DNA of 57,907 nucleotides. It comes from a virus. Location: positions 1 through 57,907 of IMG/VR virus record IMGVR_UViG_3300046002_003436; one strand, written 5' to 3'. Position numbers and translations under genes: made by a program. A model generated the notes under the pieces. That model was not told where the DNA came from. It worked only from the letters and a program-made list of their open reading frames with translations, and searched no databases. Shown piece after piece: positions 54,813 through 57,907 of this stretch (positions are counted from its first letter, which is position 1; each line of letters begins with the position of its first letter).

Positions 54813-55133
54813 TCATGCTCCGAAGAACTTGAGTATGGTCTGTAGATTCAACTGTCCAGTCCATCCTAGACCAGCTATGAATGCCATTCCTACCATGCCA
54901 TACATCATCATCTTGTTTTTGCTTTGTTCTAATTCGTTGAGTTTTTTACCTAATTCTGCATGCTGTGTGCAGGAGGCATCATACATTTGATTTAATTTCT
55001 CCGTAAGTCCGTCACGAGTTTTGTCCAGGCAATCGTGCATGTCCTTGACATCAACTTTTATGTCATCTAGTTTCTCGCCAAGATTTGAAACCTGCGTTTC
55101 TACTATTCCAACACGTTCTGCTACTGTAGGCAT
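54813..55133 (-). CDS. Coiled-coil protein with C-terminal membrane helix
   Basis: 106 aa from the ATG at 55133 (MPTVAERVGIVETQVSNL), after GGAGACGG. A coiled coil (10-75) carries two cysteines (MHDCLDK, ASCTQH), and a membrane helix MMMYGMVGMAFIAGLGW lies near the C-terminus. It may be a tail-anchored spanin- or holin-like protein, or a structural one. Own late-type promoter and terminator, so monocistronic. Confidence 0.7.
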   Translation of the reverse strand: MPTVAERVGIVETQVSNLGEKLDDIKVDVKDMHDCLDKTRDGLTEKLNQMYDASCTQHAELGKKLNELEQSKNKMMMYGMVGMAFIAGLGWTGQLNLQTILKFFGA

Positions 55134-55224
55134 TAAGGCCGTCTCCAATGTTATAAGTCAAGTGCTCGCTCCGAGCCATGTGCCTAGTCTATGATTGAAT
55201 GCCTAATGGGTGCCTTTGAACTAG

Positions 55225-55230
55225 TATTTA
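55225..55230 (-). promoter_or_regulatory. Late-type promoter
   Basis: GCATAAATACTAG, core TAAATA at 55230-55225, about 90 nt before the ATG at 55133. The leader contains a GCTCGGAGCGAGC hairpin. Confidence 0.55.
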
Positions 55231-55257
55231 TGCTGACTATGTAAAAACACACTTTGC

Positions 55258-55650
55258 CTAAATCATTGTTACCCAAGTATTTATCATGTCACCTTGAGTT
55301 TGGAAGGCAGCTGGGTCTATGTCTTCACTGTTTTCTAAGTCAACAACCACAGGCACATGGTTGAGGTCATGTGCTAGCAGATAAACTGGATCACCGTCTT
55401 GTAGAAAAACCTGATCACGTTCGCAGTCAAACTCCCAGATCCAATACGTGGCCTTGCCTGATGCCGGCTCAGGCAGTCTTCCTGTGTGCTTTTTTGGGTC
55501 ACGTAACCATTCCACATTGGATCGCATGCCTATGGCCTGTAGCAGGCTGTTGAAGTTGGCCTGTTGACCCAACAGAGTCTTGTCGGTGTCGTTCCTATCA
55601 GGTTGGCTGCGGGTTATATCTACGAGAGTAACAATTCGGTATCGTGCCAT
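55258..55650 (-). CDS. Unknown conserved-looking phage protein
   Basis: 130 aa, MARYRIVTLVDITRSQPDRNDTDKTLLGQQANFNSLLQAIGMRSNVEWLRDPKK..., with a WIWEFDCERDQVF strand pair. This type recurs in T4-like phages of aquatic bacteria. TAAATA ends 8 nt before the ATG and no Shine-Dalgarno is visible, so a leaderless or near-leaderless mRNA is possible. Confidence 0.72.
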   Translation of the reverse strand: MARYRIVTLVDITRSQPDRNDTDKTLLGQQANFNSLLQAIGMRSNVEWLRDPKKHTGRLPEPASGKATYWIWEFDCERDQVFLQDGDPVYLLAHDLNHVPVVVDLENSEDIDPAAFQTQGDMINTWVTMI

Positions 55651-55688
55651 AATGTATGTATTTAACTCATAGAAATTCAGCCAACAAA

Positions 55689-55708
55689 AAAGGACCTTGC
55701 GGTCCTTT
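55689..55708 (-). terminator. Rho-independent terminator
   Basis: AAAGGACC-GCAA-GGTCCTTT stem followed by TTT, between the 55738 gene and the 55650 gene. Its core (GGACC/GGTCC) matches the 54779 terminator. Confidence 0.88.
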
Positions 55709-55737
55709 AATGCTTCCCATCCCTGAGAATTAACTAA

Positions 55738-56139
55738 TTACAGTGCTGGTGTAAAGACTGCTTCAACAGTAACAGTGCAACCACCAATACCGGCTGCTGC
55801 GTCTGTTGTGTCAAATGTACCAGTGCCTTGAACACGCATGTATAATACGTCTGTTGTTCCGCTAGCAAAAGCTGAACCGTCTGCTGTACCAATTGCTGCT
55901 ACAGTGAATGCATCACCTGTGTTAGCTGGTAGGGCACCTGCTGAACCGCCTGCTAGTGTGATTGCGTTACGAATTGCTGTAACGTTTGCGTCTGTCATGT
56001 TTGTCAATGCAATTTTCACGATCAGCTCACGACCTACGTCAGCTTGGTTGATTACATGCTTTAGTGCGTTCGCACCAAATGTTGCGATTGTTGTACCAGT
56101 ATTAGATACTGTTTCGACTCTTGATAATACGTCTGCCAT
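55738..56139 (-). CDS. Small structural protein, possible capsid decoration or fibre
   Basis: 133 aa, Ala/Thr/Gly-rich and probably all-beta: MADVLSRVETVSNTGTTIATFGANALKHVINQ..., ending GIGGCTVTVEAVFTPAL. It has its own late-type promoter and terminator, as expected for an abundant virion protein. Function inferred only from composition and context. Confidence 0.75.
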   Translation of the reverse strand: MADVLSRVETVSNTGTTIATFGANALKHVINQADVGRELIVKIALTNMTDANVTAIRNAITLAGGSAGALPANTGDAFTVAAIGTADGSAFASGTTDVLYMRVQGTGTFDTTDAAAGIGGCTVTVEAVFTPAL

Positions 56140-56211
56140 GATAAATTCTCCTTGATCAATGACCTCGCTCAGAGGCCGGCAATATTAGGAATCACCTGAT
56201 CCCTATGCAAG

Positions 56212-56217
56212 TATTTA
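56212..56217 (-). promoter_or_regulatory. Late-type promoter
   Basis: ATATAAATACTTG, core TAAATA at 56217-56212. It overlaps a match to the exact T4 form TATAAATA and lies about 73 nt before the ATG at 56139. Confidence 0.65.
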
Positions 56218-56249
56218 TATTGGATTGAAAAAATCAGTGATTTTGGCAG

Positions 56250-57347
56250 CTATTCTGAACGGAATGGCGTCCAGCGATCGCGTGGCACTAACTTGCTTCC
56301 GCCTGCTACATAGCCTTCACCGCCGGGCTTGCCACCTGTGTGTGCAGATATGTCACCTTTGGCAGCATCTAGTTCTGCAATGACTTCATTTTTAGCTGCC
56401 ATGATTTCTCGCACTAACTCAAACAAGGTGTCAATGACGCCCGGGTGAGCTTGAACATGTGCTGCGATCTTTTGTGCTTTGGCTGGAGTCTTTTGTAGAA
56501 ACTGCATGAAAGCTTCTGAGCTGAGATTATCCAACTGCTTGGCCTTGCTCTGGGTGTTTACAAATGTATACAGCTCGCTTTGTAGATATCCCATGCCTGC
56601 CACAGGCGCTAGGAATTTATTAATAGCCTGTTGATTTTTAGCCAGGGATTCTATGCGCCCTAGATTGTCTGCGTTCACAGCAGGTCGATAACTCATATAT
56701 GTGAGGCCAAACACCACAAGATCAGGATTCCCATTCAGCATGTCTACACTGTCTAGATCCTCACCTGTTTTGTCACCCCAGTAGCTGAACTGTTTGTGTG
56801 CAGCCACCGCGATCTTGCTCTTGCCTAGCTTTACTCCTATGTCGCTGACTGCCTTGACTTCATAGGTGGTCTGATTAGGAGTGAATGTTATCTTGCCATT
56901 GCCACTTTCGTAGGGCTTGCCAGGATGAAACAGCATGTCACCGTAGACGTAGCCACGGAAGTCTTTGGGAGTGCCTGCTTCGAACACAGGCCAAAGTGAT
57001 GCCATGTCTGAGGCAAACTTTTCACGCCAATCTTCACCCTTGCCACGGCTCATGATAAATGATTTTAACTCATCTGGAGAACTGCTTTTACCTTCTTCAC
57101 GACCCCAGTTGTTCTTGCCCACCATGCGGAATGTGCCATCATCGTCACGTCCCCAGTATATGGTAGGATTGCCGTCCCACTTGATAGATATCTTGCTTTC
57201 TGGTTTGGCTAGATCTTTGAGTATCTGTATAGCACGTTGAGCACCATTGGTTTCTGTGAACACAAGGTCTTCAAGGTGGTTGAACTCTCTGCCAACTTTC
57301 TTAGCAGGCGGTGCTTGATCTTCTAATAATAGTTCCCAGAATCTCAT
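56250..57347 (-). CDS. Ligase-like nucleotidyltransferase-fold phage protein
   Basis: 365 aa from the ATG at 57347, overlapping the upstream stop (ATGA). A longer frame from 57377 is unlikely. Opens MRFWELLLEDQAPP, with LLE as a possible prohead-protease site. ISIKWDGNPTIYWGR carries a K56-x-D-G motif I of DNA/RNA ligases and mRNA capping enzymes, and VYGDMLFH could be motif III. The phage family is poorly described (DUF6267-type). Catalytic activity is not established. Confidence 0.72.
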   Translation of the reverse strand: MRFWELLLEDQAPPAKKVGREFNHLEDLVFTETNGAQRAIQILKDLAKPESKISIKWDGNPTIYWGRDDDGTFRMVGKNNWGREEGKSSSPDELKSFIMSRGKGEDWREKFASDMASLWPVFEAGTPKDFRGYVYGDMLFHPGKPYESGNGKITFTPNQTTYEVKAVSDIGVKLGKSKIAVAAHKQFSYWGDKTGEDLDSVDMLNGNPDLVVFGLTYMSYRPAVNADNLGRIESLAKNQQAINKFLAPVAGMGYLQSELYTFVNTQSKAKQLDNLSSEAFMQFLQKTPAKAQKIAAHVQAHPGVIDTLFELVREIMAAKNEVIAELDAAKGDISAHTGGKPGGEGYVAGGSKLVPRDRWTPFRSE

Positions 57348-57907
57348 TTTACTATTTCTATGAGCTGGCGCATCCAACCTATACTTCCTGGTTGGTAGCT
57401 TTCTATTTGATTGGCCTTAGGCAACTCTATGCCCTGCTTGCCCAGTGTTTCTCTAGCGCCTGCAACTAATTCTTCATAGTTGGGCAGTTTTTTAATATAG
57501 TTAAGGATGGCATCCACTGAACGGATGTCTTTGATGGTAGCAGTCTGTCCCAGCAATTCTTTGGCAATTTGATTCCAATCGTTGCCGTTGGGCAGCAGTT
57601 CATCTGTTTGTGGATTTAATATCCCGTGCTTGGGACTATACTTCATGTTCTTGGCTCTGGCTATAGAACTCAATAGAATGTGGCGATGTTCGCCACGATA
57701 CTCGCCACCACCGCTGATCATTGATCCTTGTTGAAACTTGGGGTTAGCGGAGAACATAAAGTCTGCTTGCACAAACCCGTTGGCTGGATCACCTTTGATA
57801 GGCACCTTCCAATGCACATTGTCACCGCTTAGTTTGATGTTCTCTTTGCCAAACTGTGATATCAACTTATCAGCAAAGGTTCTTTTATCTACTTCGTTAG
57901 CGTCCAC
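57344..57907 (-). CDS. Unknown phage protein, 5' end outside window
   Basis: The visible 187 residues run from the window edge; the first codon in view is GTG but translation probably begins beyond it. Contains WKVPIKGDPANGFVQADFMFS, MISGGGEYRGEHRHILLSSIARA and KNMKYSPKHGI. The D-x-x-F pairing and neighbour order suggest a partner of the ligase-like protein: a nucleotidyltransferase-like or nuclease-like role is conceivable. No firm assignment. Confidence 0.65.
   Translation of the reverse strand: MDANEVDKRTFADKLISQFGKENIKLSGDNVHWKVPIKGDPANGFVQADFMFSANPKFQQGSMISGGGEYRGEHRHILLSSIARAKNMKYSPKHGILNPQTDELLPNGNDWNQIAKELLGQTATIKDIRSVDAILNYIKKLPNYEELVAGARETLGKQGIELPKANQIESYQPGSIGWMRQLIEIVK

Noticed and set aside
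1-57907. CRISPR arrays, insertion sequences or integrase genes
   Set aside because: No regularly spaced repeats with spacers, no transposase or integrase motifs and no attachment-site duplications were seen.

Overview
The window is part of the genome of a large lytic tailed phage, most likely a T4-like myovirus. Supporting signs are class Ia ribonucleotide reductase (NrdA, NrdB) with a glutaredoxin, packed minus-strand operons with ATGA and TAATG overlaps, T4-type late promoter motifs (TAAATA/TATAAATA), a pectate-lyase-like tail protein, small acidic virion-type proteins and a very large tRNA array. No 16S/23S rRNA, IS element or CRISPR array was seen. Two features point to an alphaproteobacterial host or origin: a circularly permuted tmRNA gene and a heme oxygenase/bilin reductase pair of the kind known from oceanic phages. 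This host assignment is an inference. A cyanobacterial or other host is not excluded.

Layout. 1-5900: tRNA array with 27 recognisable tRNA genes covering all 20 amino acids, including one with initiator features, interrupted by an RNA polymerase omega-subunit homologue, a few small genes, one AT-rich plus-strand gene and two structured noncoding stretches. 5900-13100: strings of small overlapping genes of unknown role, plus ClpP, a DUF3307 membrane protein and a metallophosphoesterase, each string preceded by a near-perfect sigma70 promoter. 13100-14970: the only plus-strand operon, made of seven small, mostly membrane-anchored proteins. 14970-23300: an envelope and curli-like block with an S11 penicillin-binding-protein-like peptidase, a CHASE2 adenylate/guanylate cyclase, a discoidin-plus-curlin-repeat protein, a FecR-domain protein, a curlin-like protein, CsgG and CsgF. 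23300-29700: bilin synthesis (heme oxygenase, ferredoxin-dependent bilin reductase), proteostasis genes (ClpS, Hsp20, DnaK), a MazG-like enzyme, an exonuclease and ribosomal protein bS21. 29700-36300: membrane proteins, lipoproteins, a SleB-type cell-wall hydrolase, a sugar epimerase and an SGNH hydrolase. 36300-40300: a GHKL ATPase-like protein, a GT2 glycosyltransferase and an LpxH-like phosphoesterase. 40300-42500: AhpC/AhpD peroxidase pair with a class II aldolase. 42500-43150: permuted tmRNA and CspA. 43150-49200: M15-type peptidase, Sm-like protein, glutaredoxin, NrdB, NrdA. 49200-57907: tail protein, PD-(D/E)XK nuclease and a run of virion-type proteins, several with a short N-terminal motif resembling T4 capsid-targeting peptides.

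How it fits together. The phage appears to bring its own translation and proteostasis kit: tRNAs for every amino acid, an initiator-like tRNA, bS21, tmRNA with its own tag, CspA, ClpP, ClpS, DnaK and Hsp20. It also carries a possible RNA polymerase accessory subunit (omega). Transcription seems to have two tiers: sigma70 promoters with 16-17 nt spacers for early or middle genes, and TAAATA-type late promoters for virion, chaperone and curli genes. Several late promoters sit so close to the start codon that leaderless mRNAs are predicted. The most unusual block is the curli-like secretion set beside a CHASE2 cyclase and a tandem 16-bp repeat at the curlin promoter. It looks like a regulated, phage-encoded extracellular fibre or pore system.
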